In this document: piece after piece, positions 17,679 to 26,874 of the stretch
Layout: each line of letters opens with the position of its first letter
Position numbering within the stretch: position 1 is the stretch's first letter
Assembly: GCA_017303555.1 (NCBI GenBank)
Contig: JAFLCN010000004.1
Coordinates: 62,001-126,000 of the forward strand
Length of the DNA: 64,000 nucleotides
Direction: 5' to 3'
Origin: Planctomycetota bacterium
GTDB lineage: Bacteria; Planctomycetota; Phycisphaerae; Phycisphaerales; UBA1924
Program-made: the position numbers and the translations under genes
The notes under the pieces: generated by a model
Databases searched by the model: none
The model's input: the letters and a program-made list of their open reading frames with translations, nothing else
What the model was told of the DNA's origin: nothing

Positions 17679-18602
17679 CTACCTCGATGCCGCGGGCGAC
17701 AGTGCCTCGGCCGATGCGTTGGAGGTGATGGTGATCGAACCGTTCGACGTGATCGCCGACGAAGCCCCGCCCCCGGTTCCAAAGCGGAGATTCGCGGAGC
17801 GGTTCGATTCCATGTCCTGCACCCGAACGGGCGAATCGAATCGGATCCGTCCGTTGGAAGTCGAGAGTCGAAGGTCGCCGGCAAAGTCTCGACCGAGCGC
17901 GAGATCGATACTGCCGTTGGACGACCGGATCTGGACCGGCCCGCTCGAGTTTTCGGCCAGGTGCACAAGCACCGAGGCGTTCGATGTCGAGGCAAAGGCC
18001 CGGCCCGAGACATTCACAAGGTCGATCGAGGCGTTGCTTGTGTTGGCGTCGGCGGCGCCCGTGATGTCGCGCAGCTCGATCTTGCCGTTGGAAGAGGTCG
18101 CGTTCACGTCGCCCGCGTGATTCATCACACGGATCGACCCGTTTGACGTATCGAGCTCCGCGTGCCCCGCGCAGTCCCGCAGCGAAATGCGGGCGTTGGA
18201 GCTTTCGATGCGGACCCCGCTCGGGCTCGGAGCATCGATGCGGAAACTGCAACCTTCACCCGATTGTGCGCGGTTGTTCGGCCACTCGACCCGGACATCA
18301 AGACGGTTCCCCACCGCTTCGGCGATCACGCGCGTCTCATCAAGCCGCTCCTGCGTTCGCGCGTGGAGCGTGGCGGTCACAACCGCTTCGGACGCGGCGC
18401 TCGAGGAAACCTCGACGCTGCCGTTGCGCGTCTTGACGTCCACGCCCGCCCCCGCGCCGACCGGAACGCGCATGGTGCGCGTCTCGCTGTACCTCGGGCT
18501 ATCGCTCGAACTGTTCGACACGATGATGCATCCGGACAGAGAGGAAGCTGCGAGGGCGCCCAGAACGACGACTCCGAATCGGAATGTAGCCCGCGAACTC
18601 AT
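17679..18602 (-). CDS. DUF4097-family beta-solenoid lipoprotein
   Basis: Paralogue of the downstream DUF4097 gene, 307 residues. GGAGG four bases before the ATG at 18602 fixes the start. The signal FGVVVLGALAASSLSGC ends in a lipobox (LSGC), so the protein should be lipid-anchored. The rest is a ladder of short turns reading TRNGS, TSNGS, SSNGK, TSNAS, SSNGS and TSNGR, typical of a beta-helix. It is divergent from the GH31 glucosidase and separated from it by 231 bases. The two DUF4097 genes are 39 bases apart and probably co-transcribed. The pair probably arose by tandem duplication; one is lipid-anchored and the other soluble, which may reflect a division of labour. Confidence 0.85.
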   Translation of the reverse strand: MSSRATFRFGVVVLGALAASSLSGCIIVSNSSSDSPRYSETRTMRVPVGAGAGVDVKTRNGSVEVSSSAASEAVVTATLHARTQERLDETRVIAEAVGNRLDVRVEWPNNRAQSGEGCSFRIDAPSPSGVRIESSNARISLRDCAGHAELDTSNGSIRVMNHAGDVNATSSNGKIELRDITGAADANTSNASIDLVNVSGRAFASTSNASVLVHLAENSSGPVQIRSSNGSIDLALGRDFAGDLRLSTSNGRIRFDSPVRVQDMESNRSANLRFGTGGGASSAITSNGSITITSNASAEALSPAASR

Positions 18603-18833
18603 GAAACCTCCATTAGACCCGCGTTCAACTGCGTCCCGAAGGGAGTTCGAGCTGTCCCTGATTTCGGGCTTACTTTCAGCCAATCCAGGGGCTTGTTCGG
18701 AATGATGCGCTCCCGCTTGCATTCCGTCCGGCACTTCCGCGTAACTCCTACCCTCGCCGACTGTTCCGCGCTCCAATCCCCACCCCCCCACTCCCCCCTC
18801 CATCTCCTCCGGCGATCTGCCTTTGGCACTCCA

Positions 18834-21023
18834 ATGACCCGCACTCCTCAAGACTACTCGTTTTCCCGAGCTCCAAAGCGGTCCGATGTGTCGCGTTGGA
18901 GAGCCGGCGTTGCCCGAAAGCTCGAACAGGACGGAATCCGGTTTCGGGATCCCACTTTTCTCGATGTGCCGGGCGTTCCATTCCCGGCGTATACCCGGCA
19001 ACCCGCGGAAACCCGGTCGTTCCCGGCTTTCGAATGCGCACGAGGGCAGGAATCCATTCGATTCGCTCAGCACAAGGGCTGGAATGTCGCGGCGGTTGAT
19101 ATTGAACCCGGCACCAGTCTTTACGGAACTGGCGAGCAACCGGGCCGGCTGAACCGCGTCGGCATCCGTCGCGATATCTGGACGACCGATTGCTTCGGAT
19201 ACGAAGAGTCGATGCCTTCGCTCTACCAGGCACACCCGTGGGTGCTCGGCGTCCGCAAGGATGGCTCGGCCTTCGGTGTGATCTACGAAACGACGCACCG
19301 GGCTGTCGTGGACCTTCGTGAAGGGATTTTCTTTGCCGCGCGTTTCACGACCCGCGAAACACAAAGCCCCGGCCTCGTGGTTCTCGAGGGCAAGAACGCA
19401 CAGGATGTTCTGCGGCAGCTCGCGGCGATGGTCGGCAAGATGCAGATGCCCCCACGCTGGGCGATTCAGTATCAGCAGTGCCGCTGGAGTTACGAGCCGG
19501 ATTCGAAGGTGCGCGAGATCGCCGAGGGCTTCCGCTCGCGCAAGATTCCGTGCGGCGTGATCTGGATGGACATCGACTACATGTTCGGCTTCCGGTGCTT
19601 CACGTTCGACACCGGCAAGTTCCCCAATCCAAGAGAGTTGAACGACTACCTGCACAGCATCGGGTTCAAGAGCGTCTGGATGATCGATCCGGGGCTGATG
19701 ACCGACGATCAGTACCCGGCGTATCGCAGCGGCAAGCACGGCGACCACTTCGTCAAGAATCGTTGGGGCTACGACTTTGTGGGCAAGGTGTGGCCGGGCC
19801 CGTGCTCGTTCCCCGATTTCACCCGCAAGCGAACGCGTGATTGGTGGGCCGGGCTCTACGCCGAATACATGGCGACGGGGATCGATGGCGTCTGGAACGA
19901 CATGAACGAGCCGGCGGTCTTCGATGTTCCGAACAAGCAGATGCCCGAGAGCAACCTGCACGAGGCCGATGAGAACCTGGGCGGGCCGGGCAATCACCTG
20001 CGTTACAGGAACATCTACGGGATGCAGATGGTGCGCGCCAGCCGCGAGGGGATTCAACGGGCGAATCCCGAGAAGCGGCCGTTCATTCTGACCCGCTCGA
20101 ACTTCCTGGGCGGGCATCGCTACGCGGCAACGTGGACCGGCGATAACAAGAGCAACTGGCGCCACCTGCGCTGGTCGATTCCGATGGTGCTGAATCTGGG
20201 CCTGAGCGGTCAGCCGTTCGTCGGACCGGACATCGGAGGATTCGCGGACAATGCCGATGCGACGCTCTTTGCACGCTGGATGGGGATCGGCGCGATGCTG
20301 CCATTCGCACGCGCGCACAGCGTCAAGGACAGCGTGGCGCACGAACCGTGGAGCTTCGGCCCCGAGTGCGAACGCACCTGCCGGCACGCGCTCGAACGTC
20401 GGTCGCGGTTGCTTCCGTATTTCTACACGCTCTTCCGTGAGGCGCACATGATCGGACTGCCGGTCGCGCGTCCGCTCTTCTTTGCGGATCCGACAGACCC
20501 CGCGCTCCGCAGCGTGGACGATGCGTTCCTCCTCGGCGAAACGCTGCTTGTGCGGTGCAATGTGTGGGAACCCGGCACGGGCGGCGCTCGCGCGAAACTG
20601 CCGCTGGGCGAGGACGCCTGGTTCCCGCTCGCGCTGCTCGAAATCGGTTCCGAAGCAACGCCGGGGAGCAAGGTGCTGGATGACAACCTGCCGGAGCTGT
20701 TTGTTCGGGCCGGCAGGATTCTCCCGGTCGGTCCGGTGATGCAGTTCGATGGCGAGCGTCCGGTCGATCCGCTCACGCTGGTGGTCGCACTCGGCGCAGA
20801 CGGAACGGCATCGGGCGAGCTCTACGAAGACGCGGGAGACGGCTTCGGCTTCGAGAAGGGCGATTTCGCTGTCACGCGTTTCGAGGCTCGCAGCTCCGGC
20901 AATGAAGTCGTGGTCACGGCCAACCGCCTCGAAGGGATCTTCAAGCCCGGCGCGCGCAAAGTGGAGGTTGTCGTGCTCCGGCGTGGCAACCCACCATCGA
21001 AGGGGCGGTTTGTGCCCGCATGA
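18834..21023 (+). CDS. Glycoside hydrolase family 31 (alpha-glucosidase-like)
   Basis: A cytoplasmic GH31 enzyme (729 residues, no signal peptide), expected to release glucose or xylose from alpha-linked glycans by a retaining mechanism. The ATG at 18834 gives MTRTPQDYSF; the frame is open further upstream, but that part faces the DUF4097 gene and is not protein-like. The N-terminal beta domain has LYGTGEQPGRLNR. The catalytic barrel has WMDIDYM, the nucleophile D356 in WNDMNEP, the acid/base D437 in WTGDN and the binding-site D466 in GPDIGGF. A C-terminal beta domain with LYEDAGDGF closes it. It is a single-gene transcript as far as I can see; substrate specificity (glucosidase, xylosidase or transglucosidase) cannot be set from the sequence. 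Confidence 0.94.
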   Translation: MTRTPQDYSFSRAPKRSDVSRWRAGVARKLEQDGIRFRDPTFLDVPGVPFPAYTRQPAETRSFPAFECARGQESIRFAQHKGWNVAAVDIEPGTSLYGTGEQPGRLNRVGIRRDIWTTDCFGYEESMPSLYQAHPWVLGVRKDGSAFGVIYETTHRAVVDLREGIFFAARFTTRETQSPGLVVLEGKNAQDVLRQLAAMVGKMQMPPRWAIQYQQCRWSYEPDSKVREIAEGFRSRKIPCGVIWMDIDYMFGFRCFTFDTGKFPNPRELNDYLHSIGFKSVWMIDPGLMTDDQYPAYRSGKHGDHFVKNRWGYDFVGKVWPGPCSFPDFTRKRTRDWWAGLYAEYMATGIDGVWNDMNEPAVFDVPNKQMPESNLHEADENLGGPGNHLRYRNIYGMQMVRASREGIQRANPEKRPFILTRSNFLGGHRYAATWTGDNKSNWRHLRWSIPMVLNLGLSGQPFVGPDIGGFADNADATLFARWMGIGAMLPFARAHSVKDSVAHEPWSFGPECERTCRHALERRSRLLPYFYTLFREAHMIGLPVARPLFFADPTDPALRSVDDAFLLGETLLVRCNVWEPGTGGARAKLPLGEDAWFPLALLEIGSEATPGSKVLDDNLPELFVRAGRILPVGPVMQFDGERPVDPLTLVVALGADGTASGELYEDAGDGFGFEKGDFAVTRFEARSSGNEVVVTANRLEGIFKPGARKVEVVVLRRGNPPSKGRFVPA

Positions 21024-21171
21024 GCCCGCGGCCAGGGATGGCGTGTGCACGAACCCGACCGCCGCGAGCGCCTGTGAGCCTGGGCTCCGGACAGGGTCCG
21101 AAAGCCGATTTTCGGGTTGAAGCGACCCCCCGCCGAGGCCCGATAGAGCAGAAGTTGCCGGTTTTTCATCG

Positions 21172-21192
21172 GGGAGCGCTGCCGGCGCTCCC
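21172..21192 (+). terminator. Hairpin after the GH31 gene
   Basis: An 8-base-pair perfect stem (GGGAGCGC / GCGCTCCC, loop of five) about 150 bases after the GH31 stop, followed only by TCCTTCTA rather than a clean U-tract. It ends 12 bases before the next start codon. It is a weak terminator at best, or a leader structure of the TPR gene. Confidence 0.4.
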
Positions 21193-21204
21193 TCCTTCTA
21201 TTGG

Positions 21205-23679
21205 ATGGATGATGTGACGGAGCAGCAGAATCCACCGCCGCCAGATCCGGCTCCGGCCGAGACAAGCCGCGTCACGTGGCGCGACGCCTGGCAGGTACCG
21301 GTGCTCATTCTTTCGGGCGTGCTCTTGGTTGCCGGTATCGGCGCGGTCATCCTGGCGCGTCCGGCGGTCGATGTGGCGCCGCGTATTGACGAGGCCTCCA
21401 AGCTGGTCGATGCCGAGAAGTTCGAAGACGCCCTGACGATTCTCAATGAGGATGTCTGGCCGCAGATCGAGAAGGGGAAGCTTTCTTCGGAAGACGAGAA
21501 GCGCTATTACCTGCTCGCGGCGCGGTCGATCTTCGAGGCGGCTTACCAGCGCAAGCTGCAGCGTGCCGAAAACTATGAAAATGTCATCCGCAGTTATGTG
21601 CGTGCGGAGGAACTGAAGCAGCGTCTCGAGGCGACGGATATCGAGCGGTTCGCCGTCAGCCTCATGGCGCTCGACCGGCTCGACGAAGCACGCAAGCGGA
21701 TCGACTCACTCCCCAGCGGCGATCAACAGCGCCGCATCGCCCTGATCCGGAAGCTCACGACGAAGCTGCTGGCCCAGCCCGTGCCCGATCAGCAGACAGC
21801 GACCGACCTTGTTGCCTGGCTGCTCTCCGAACCCGCGCTCAGCGATTCGGATCGCGTCTGGGCGATGACCCGTCAGGCGGAGCTTCGATTGCTGGGCGGC
21901 TATCGCGAAGAGGCGATCCGTGGAATGCTTCAGCAGTTGCCACGGGTTGAAGAAAGCTCCGCCGAGGAACGGGCGGAACTGCTGGCCCTCCTGGGCTGGG
22001 GTTACATCGAGGAGGGCAAGCACGCGGAAGCCGAAAAGTGGCTGACGCGAGCGGAAACACTCGCCGGTGACCGCGAACCGCTGACAAGCAAGGTTCGGCT
22101 GAACCTCGCCCGCGTGGCGGAAAGCCGCAGCGATTTTCAGGCCGCGAAAGACCTGTACCAGAAGGTGCTCGACGCACCGGGGAGCAAGCGGTTCCGGCGC
22201 GAAGCGTTGCTGGGCATCGCCGAGAATCTTTTCTCGCTCGACGAGGCCGAGGCGTCGCTCGATGCGTATTCGCGGCTCGTCGATACTTTCCGCGACTCAA
22301 GCCTCACGAGTTCGATCGATCGCGAGCGGGTTGCGACGAGCGCGATGGCCCGGTACCGCACCAAGTTTGAATCGGGCGATTCGCGTACGGCGCTGCGCTT
22401 CGCGTCGATCGGTGAATCGCTCTATCCGCAGGGGCGCGCTCCCGCCGATGTCGTCCTCGGGCTCGGCGAATCGAACCGCAAGCTCGCCGAAGAGGCCATC
22501 GCCGAAGCCACCGGCGGCAACGCCGCCACCGGCATCGACGATGTGGACCCCACGACGCGCAAACGCGCCCGCGAGCATTTCCTCGCCGCCGCGAACGCGC
22601 TGCGCACGCACGCGAGCATGATCGCGGGCCAGAACGGGCCGGGGTATTCCGATTCACTCTGGAGTGCCGCCGATAGCTTCGATCGCGCCGGGGATCAGGA
22701 CAAGGCCATCACGCTCTTCAAGCAGTTTGCCGACGAGTTTCCCACCGATCCGCGCATGGCCGAAGCCCGTTTCCGGCTCGGTCGCTGCTACCAGTCTCGG
22801 GGCGATCTGGACCTTGCCGCGAAAACCTACGAAAACCTGATCGCGACGCGCGACGGACTTCCGGGCGAGCCGGGGAGCGGCCCGTTCGCCGATGCGAGCT
22901 ACGTTCCGCTCGCTCAAACGTATCTCGCGAGCGGCCAGCCCGAGTCGGTGGCCAGGGCAACCGAGATGCTCAAAGCCGTCATCAACGGTTCGGTGGTGGG
23001 CGTCGATTCGCCCGGCTTCCGCGACGCGCTCGAAGAAATGGGCACCATGTTCTACCGCACCGGCGAGCCCGAACGCGCGATCGAGAACATCGACGAGCTG
23101 CTGCGTCGCTATCCCGAGCAGCGCGGGATGGAATTGGCGAAATTCCGCCTGGCCGACAGCTACCGCCTCTCCGCTCAGAAAATCGAAAAGTCGATGGCGG
23201 AAGGAATGCCCGATGAAGAACGCCGCAACCTCGATGCGACTCGGATCGAACGCCTCCAGAGGGCGGCCTCGGGCTTCGATCAGGTCCGACGCTCGCTCGA
23301 CGCAAAGCCCGCCGCAAAGCGAACGGCCGTCGAAGAGACGTATCTCCGAAACGCCTGCTTCTATCTCGCGGATTGCTCGTTTGCCCTTGCCGATTACGAC
23401 GGCGCGATCCGCGCGTATACCGCCGCCCGTGACCGCTACCCGAACGACCCCGCATCTCTGGTCGCGATGATCCAGATCGTCAACGCCAACCTGCAGCGCG
23501 GCGATGTCAAGGCGGCTCTGACTGCCAACGAACGCGCCAAACGGTTCTATCGCGGCCTCCCCCCCGAAGTCTGGAACGACCCCAATCTGCCCATGTCCAA
23601 GGCCGACTGGGAACGCTGGCTCGATGCCACCGACCGCCTCGCAACCGGCGAGACACTGGACCACGAACGCCCAGAGTGA
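21205..23679 (+). CDS. TPR-repeat membrane-anchored protein
   Basis: An 824-residue protein with an N-terminal cytoplasmic Pro-rich stretch, one TM helix (VPVLILSGVLLVAGIGAVIL, about residues 33-52) and a long soluble part of tetratricopeptide repeats. Repeats are visible as helical pairs, for example AEKWLTRAETLAGDREPL, AAKDLYQKVLDAPGSKRFR, AITLFKQFADEFPTDPRMAE and ERAIENIDELLRRYPEQRG. The topology puts the repeats outside the cytoplasm. The YbgF/BamD-like pattern suggests protein-protein scaffolding in the envelope. It lies 26 bases before the FlgN-like gene, on the same strand as the plus-strand flagellar operon, so a link to flagellar or pilus assembly is possible but not shown. Confidence 0.85.
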   Translation: MDDVTEQQNPPPPDPAPAETSRVTWRDAWQVPVLILSGVLLVAGIGAVILARPAVDVAPRIDEASKLVDAEKFEDALTILNEDVWPQIEKGKLSSEDEKRYYLLAARSIFEAAYQRKLQRAENYENVIRSYVRAEELKQRLEATDIERFAVSLMALDRLDEARKRIDSLPSGDQQRRIALIRKLTTKLLAQPVPDQQTATDLVAWLLSEPALSDSDRVWAMTRQAELRLLGGYREEAIRGMLQQLPRVEESSAEERAELLALLGWGYIEEGKHAEAEKWLTRAETLAGDREPLTSKVRLNLARVAESRSDFQAAKDLYQKVLDAPGSKRFRREALLGIAENLFSLDEAEASLDAYSRLVDTFRDSSLTSSIDRERVATSAMARYRTKFESGDSRTALRFASIGESLYPQGRAPADVVLGLGESNRKLAEEAIAEATGGNAATGIDDVDPTTRKRAREHFLAAANALRTHASMIAGQNGPGYSDSLWSAADSFDRAGDQDKAITLFKQFADEFPTDPRMAEARFRLGRCYQSRGDLDLAAKTYENLIATRDGLPGEPGSGPFADASYVPLAQTYLASGQPESVARATEMLKAVINGSVVGVDSPGFRDALEEMGTMFYRTGEPERAIENIDELLRRYPEQRGMELAKFRLADSYRLSAQKIEKSMAEGMPDEERRNLDATRIERLQRAASGFDQVRRSLDAKPAAKRTAVEETYLRNACFYLADCSFALADYDGAIRAYTAARDRYPNDPASLVAMIQIVNANLQRGDVKAALTANERAKRFYRGLPPEVWNDPNLPMSKADWERWLDATDRLATGETLDHERPE

Positions 23680-23705
23680 CGAAATAAGGCGTGCGGAGGT
23701 TCATT

Positions 23706-24146
23706 TTGGAACAGACCCAAGCCGGCGCGGCCATTCTCGACATGCTCGGACAGCAGCACGACCTGCTTGCACAAGTCGGCGAGCTTTGCCACGCCCAGGA
23801 ACGCGTGATCGAAGAGGACGAACCCGAGCAGCTCGTCGCCGTCCTTGAACAGCGGGCCCGGATACTTGATCGTGCAACTTCGCTCGGCCGCGAGATCGAC
23901 CTCCGCATCACGCAAATTCCGGCGGGCGACCCCCAACGCACGCTCATCGCCCAGCGCCGGCGCGCCATCGGCGAGCTTGCGCGGACGATCGCCGAGACCG
24001 ATCGGCATCACACCGCATCCCTCGCGCAACGACGCGATGAACTGGCCAGAACCCTCGCGGGAGTGAATTCCGGCCGTGCGGCGGCCGCCGCGTACTCGGG
24101 CGCCAGGCCCCCGGCGGAGCCCGGTTTTCAGGATCGCAGAGTCTGA
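23706..24146 (+). CDS. FlgN-like flagellar export chaperone (putative)
   Basis: A 146-residue, Glu/Gln/Arg-rich helical protein with the look of FlgN or FliT family coiled-coil chaperones: EQTQAGAAILDMLGQQHDLL, VIEEDEPEQLVAVLEQRARIL and LARTIAETDRHHTASLAQ. The start is TTG at 23706, with GGAGG six bases upstream at 23695-23699; an in-frame GTG at 23691 would put the ribosome-binding site inside the gene. The name rests on size, amphipathic helices and position next to flagellar regulators. FlgN normally guards FlgK/FlgL, which are not in the window. Confidence 0.6.
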   Translation: MEQTQAGAAILDMLGQQHDLLAQVGELCHAQERVIEEDEPEQLVAVLEQRARILDRATSLGREIDLRITQIPAGDPQRTLIAQRRRAIGELARTIAETDRHHTASLAQRRDELARTLAGVNSGRAAAAAYSGARPPAEPGFQDRRV

Positions 24147-24193
24147 TTCGTTTCCGTCCCCCACTTCTCCAACCTCGGCGGAGCACGAGGCCC

Positions 24194-25255
24194 ATGTCAA
24201 CGGCAACAAACCACCCGGCACCCGACCCGACCGCCCGGACACAACCCCCACTGACTTCGGCCGACCTCGCCGAGCTGATGTCGGCGTTCAACTCCGTGAC
24301 GGGGCGGCTGCAGGAAACGCACGAGCAGCTCCGGGGTGAGGTCGCGCGGCTCACCCGCGAACTGACCGAAGCGAACGAGCAGCTCGCCCGCTCCAAGCGC
24401 CTGGCGGCCCTGGGCGAAATGGCCGCGGGAATCGCGCACGAGGTCCGAAACCCGCTCGGCTCCATTTCGCTCTTTGCCCGGATGCTCAAGGACGATCTGA
24501 TCGATCGTCCGGCGCAGCAGAAACTGGCGGAAAAAATCATCACCTCGGCGAAGGGGCTGAACGCCGTGGTCGGCGATGTGCTGACGTTCTCCCGAGAATT
24601 CCGCGTGCAGAAAGAAGAAGCCCCGATCTCCGACATCCTCGATCGGGCGCTCGCGGCGTGCCAGCACGACGGCGTGGAGGGCTGGGATCGGATAGAAATC
24701 GTCCGCAACGACCGGAAGAGCAACGCAACTGTCCCGCTCGACCCGTCGCTCGCGTCTCAGGCGGTGACAAACATCATCCGCAACGCCATCGAAGCGATGA
24801 TCGAATCGGAGATACCGACAAAGATTCTCTCGCTCGAAGCCGTCCGGCACACCGTCGCCGATTCTCAAGGAAAGCGCGAGCGTCTTCTCGGCATCCGAGT
24901 CGCCGATTCCGGCCCCGGCCTGAGCGAAGAGGTCCTGCGCCGGATGTTCAATCCGTTTTTTACGACGCGCAAAGCCGGCACGGGCCTTGGCTTGGCGATT
25001 GTCCACCGGATCATGGACGCCCACGGAGGCCGCGTCGTGGCCGCGAACGGACGCAACGGAGGGGCGGCGATCGAGCTCCAGTTCCCGGTTGCCGCATCGA
25101 CGAACAACCAACTGCCCGGGGTGCCCCGAACAAAGCAACGCGCAGAAAGTTCTCGTGTGAAGTCGTCCGGACAGCCGATGGGTGACACCGAGCAGAATTT
25201 GCCGCTCGTTGCTGTCGCGGTCGGACCGGATCGGAGGCTATCCGGGGCCGCGTGA
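24194..25255 (+). CDS. Soluble sensor histidine kinase, FlrB/AtoS-like
   Basis: A 353-residue histidine kinase without TM helices or a recognisable PAS domain, so it probably senses a cytoplasmic or flagellar-assembly cue. An N-terminal coiled coil (about residues 30-70) leads to the H-box MAAGIAHEVRNPLGS with His82 as the phosphorylation site. The ATPase part shows the N-box (NIIRNAIEAM), the G1 box (RVADSGPGLSEE), the F box (FNPFFTTRKAGTGLGL) and GG(R)V. Its partner is the adjacent sigma-54 response regulator, 34 bases downstream. The arrangement matches FlrB-FlrC or FleS-FleR, which switch on the sigma-54-dependent flagellar genes in Vibrio and Pseudomonas; this role is inferred. Confidence 0.88.
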   Translation: MSTATNHPAPDPTARTQPPLTSADLAELMSAFNSVTGRLQETHEQLRGEVARLTRELTEANEQLARSKRLAALGEMAAGIAHEVRNPLGSISLFARMLKDDLIDRPAQQKLAEKIITSAKGLNAVVGDVLTFSREFRVQKEEAPISDILDRALAACQHDGVEGWDRIEIVRNDRKSNATVPLDPSLASQAVTNIIRNAIEAMIESEIPTKILSLEAVRHTVADSQGKRERLLGIRVADSGPGLSEEVLRRMFNPFFTTRKAGTGLGLAIVHRIMDAHGGRVVAANGRNGGAAIELQFPVAASTNNQLPGVPRTKQRAESSRVKSSGQPMGDTEQNLPLVAVAVGPDRRLSGAA

Positions 25256-25289
25256 AAGAAGAAGGCACGAGTACGACGGAGTCGTGCGC

Positions 25290-26816
25290 ATGCGCAGTGT
25301 GCTCGTAGTTGACGACAAGGAACTCATGCGGGAGAGCGTCGGGGGGACGCTCGAACGCGCCGGCTTCACGGTTTCGACCGCTTCCGACGCGCCGGCCGCG
25401 ATCCAGCAGATCGCCGCCAAGCGGCCGGACGTGGTGGTGACCGATCTCAAGATGCCCGGCATGACCGGCATCGAGCTGCTGGAGCGAATCCGGCAGATCG
25501 ATGACGACCTGCCCGTCGTGCTCATGACCGCCTTCGGCACGATCGAAACCGCGGTCTCTGCGATTAAGCAGGGGGCGTTCGATTACCTCACCAAGCCGTT
25601 CGAGGGCGACGAACTCGTCATCACCGTCAAGCGTGCCGCGGAACACGGCCGGGTTCTCCGCGAGAACAAGCTGCTCCGAGCCGCCGCCGGACTGAGCGAG
25701 AATTCTCCGGCGATCGAGGGGGCCGATCGCGCGGGCGGCCCGAGCCTGCACGGTGTCGCCAGACTCGTCGGCGACTCGGAACCGATGCGCAAGCTCCGCG
25801 ATCAGATCCGCGCCATCGCGATTTCACAGGGCACAATCCTCGTCTCTGGCCCGTCGGGCGCGGGCAAGGAAGTCGTCGCTCGGGCCATCCACGAGATGTC
25901 GCCCCGAAAGAGCGGCCCGTTCCTCGCCGTGAATTGTGCCGCCCTTTCCGAAAGCCTCCTCGAAAGCGAACTCTTCGGCCACGAACGGGGCGCTTTTACC
26001 GGGGCCGAGAAACTCCGGAAGGGCCGCTTCGAGCTCGCCGACGGTGGCACGCTCCTGCTCGATGAAATCTCCGAGGTTTCGCCCCGAATCCAGGCCAAGC
26101 TCCTGCGCGTGCTCCAGGAACGAAATTTCGAGCGCGTCGGCAGCAGCCTTTCGATCGGCGTGGACGTCCGGGTCATCGCCACCAGCAACCGCGACATGAC
26201 CGCCGCCGTCGCCGCGGGCGAGTTCCGGCAGGATCTCTTCTTCCGTTTGAACGTCTTGCCCGTACACGTCCCGGCGCTTGCCGACCGAGTCGCGGACGTC
26301 GGCGCACTGGCCAATCACTTCGTTTCGTTGGTGTGCAAGCGTGAGGGACGGGCCTGCCTGAAGCTGAGCCCCGAAGCCGTGCGACTGTTGCAGGGTTACA
26401 CCTGGCCCGGCAACGTTCGTGAACTGCAGAACATCTGCGAGCGGGCCGTCGTTCTACTCGGTCGCACCGATTCGGACGAACCGGTCACCGTCGGCCCCGA
26501 ATCTCTGAACTCGTGGCTCAACGCAACGCCGGTACGGGCAACCCCGCTCACCAATCTCAACGGCACCGCCGCAGCCAATCCGATCGGACATCCCGCAGCC
26601 GCGGCACAGGTTGAAGGCAAACCCACCGCATCCAGCAGCCTTTCGTCGGTGATTCGGACGCTCGAAGAACTGGAGCGCGAGGCGATCATCGAGGCGCTCC
26701 ACAAGTTCAACGGCCACCGGCAACGTACCGCGAGCGCCCTGGGCATCGGCGTCCGTACTTTGGGCCTGAAGCTCAAGAAATGGAAAGAACTGCGCCTGGT
26801 TGAGGCCTCGCTCTAG
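25290..26816 (+). CDS. Sigma-54-dependent response regulator, FlrC/FleR/NtrC-like
   Basis: An activator of sigma-54 RNA polymerase. The ATG at 25290 gives MRSVLVVDD. The receiver domain has phospho-acceptor D52 (TDLKMPG) and conserved T/K residues (MTAFG, YLTKPF). The AAA+ domain has Walker A SGPSGAGKE (about 186-194), the sigma-54 contact loop GAFTGA (234-239) and Walker B LLLDE (255-259). A Fis-type helix-turn-helix closes the protein (HRQRTASALGIGVRTLGLKLKKW). Length is 508 residues. A linker of about 40 residues before the Fis domain is Pro/Ala/Asn-rich. It is the likely activator of the sigma-54 sites upstream of flgB, fliE and flgE. Confidence 0.94.
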   Translation: MRSVLVVDDKELMRESVGGTLERAGFTVSTASDAPAAIQQIAAKRPDVVVTDLKMPGMTGIELLERIRQIDDDLPVVLMTAFGTIETAVSAIKQGAFDYLTKPFEGDELVITVKRAAEHGRVLRENKLLRAAAGLSENSPAIEGADRAGGPSLHGVARLVGDSEPMRKLRDQIRAIAISQGTILVSGPSGAGKEVVARAIHEMSPRKSGPFLAVNCAALSESLLESELFGHERGAFTGAEKLRKGRFELADGGTLLLDEISEVSPRIQAKLLRVLQERNFERVGSSLSIGVDVRVIATSNRDMTAAVAAGEFRQDLFFRLNVLPVHVPALADRVADVGALANHFVSLVCKREGRACLKLSPEAVRLLQGYTWPGNVRELQNICERAVVLLGRTDSDEPVTVGPESLNSWLNATPVRATPLTNLNGTAAANPIGHPAAAAQVEGKPTASSSLSSVIRTLEELEREAIIEALHKFNGHRQRTASALGIGVRTLGLKLKKWKELRLVEASL

Positions 26817-26845
26817 ACCTCGTTCCAAGCTTCACCCGCCGGCTC

Positions 26846-26861
26846 TGGCCTCGCAATTGCA
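26846..26861 (+). promoter_or_regulatory. Sigma-54 promoter candidate for flgB
   Basis: TGGCCTCGCAATTGCA matches the -24/-12 consensus TGGCACG-N4-TTGCW at the TGGC and TTGCA ends, with GG and GC exactly 10 bases apart (26847-26848 and 26859-26860). It is located in the gap between the FlrC-like gene and flgB. The transcript would start around 26872, leaving almost no leader before the GTG start. Confidence 0.7.
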
Positions 26862-26874
26862 GAGATCGCCCAGC

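Noticed and set aside
18604..21050. The upstream part of a 1123-residue minus-strand frame running antisense to the GH31 gene
   Set aside because: The sequence has no recognisable domain, and the GH31 gene on the plus strand is clearly coding. Only the part ending at 17679-18602 is a true gene.
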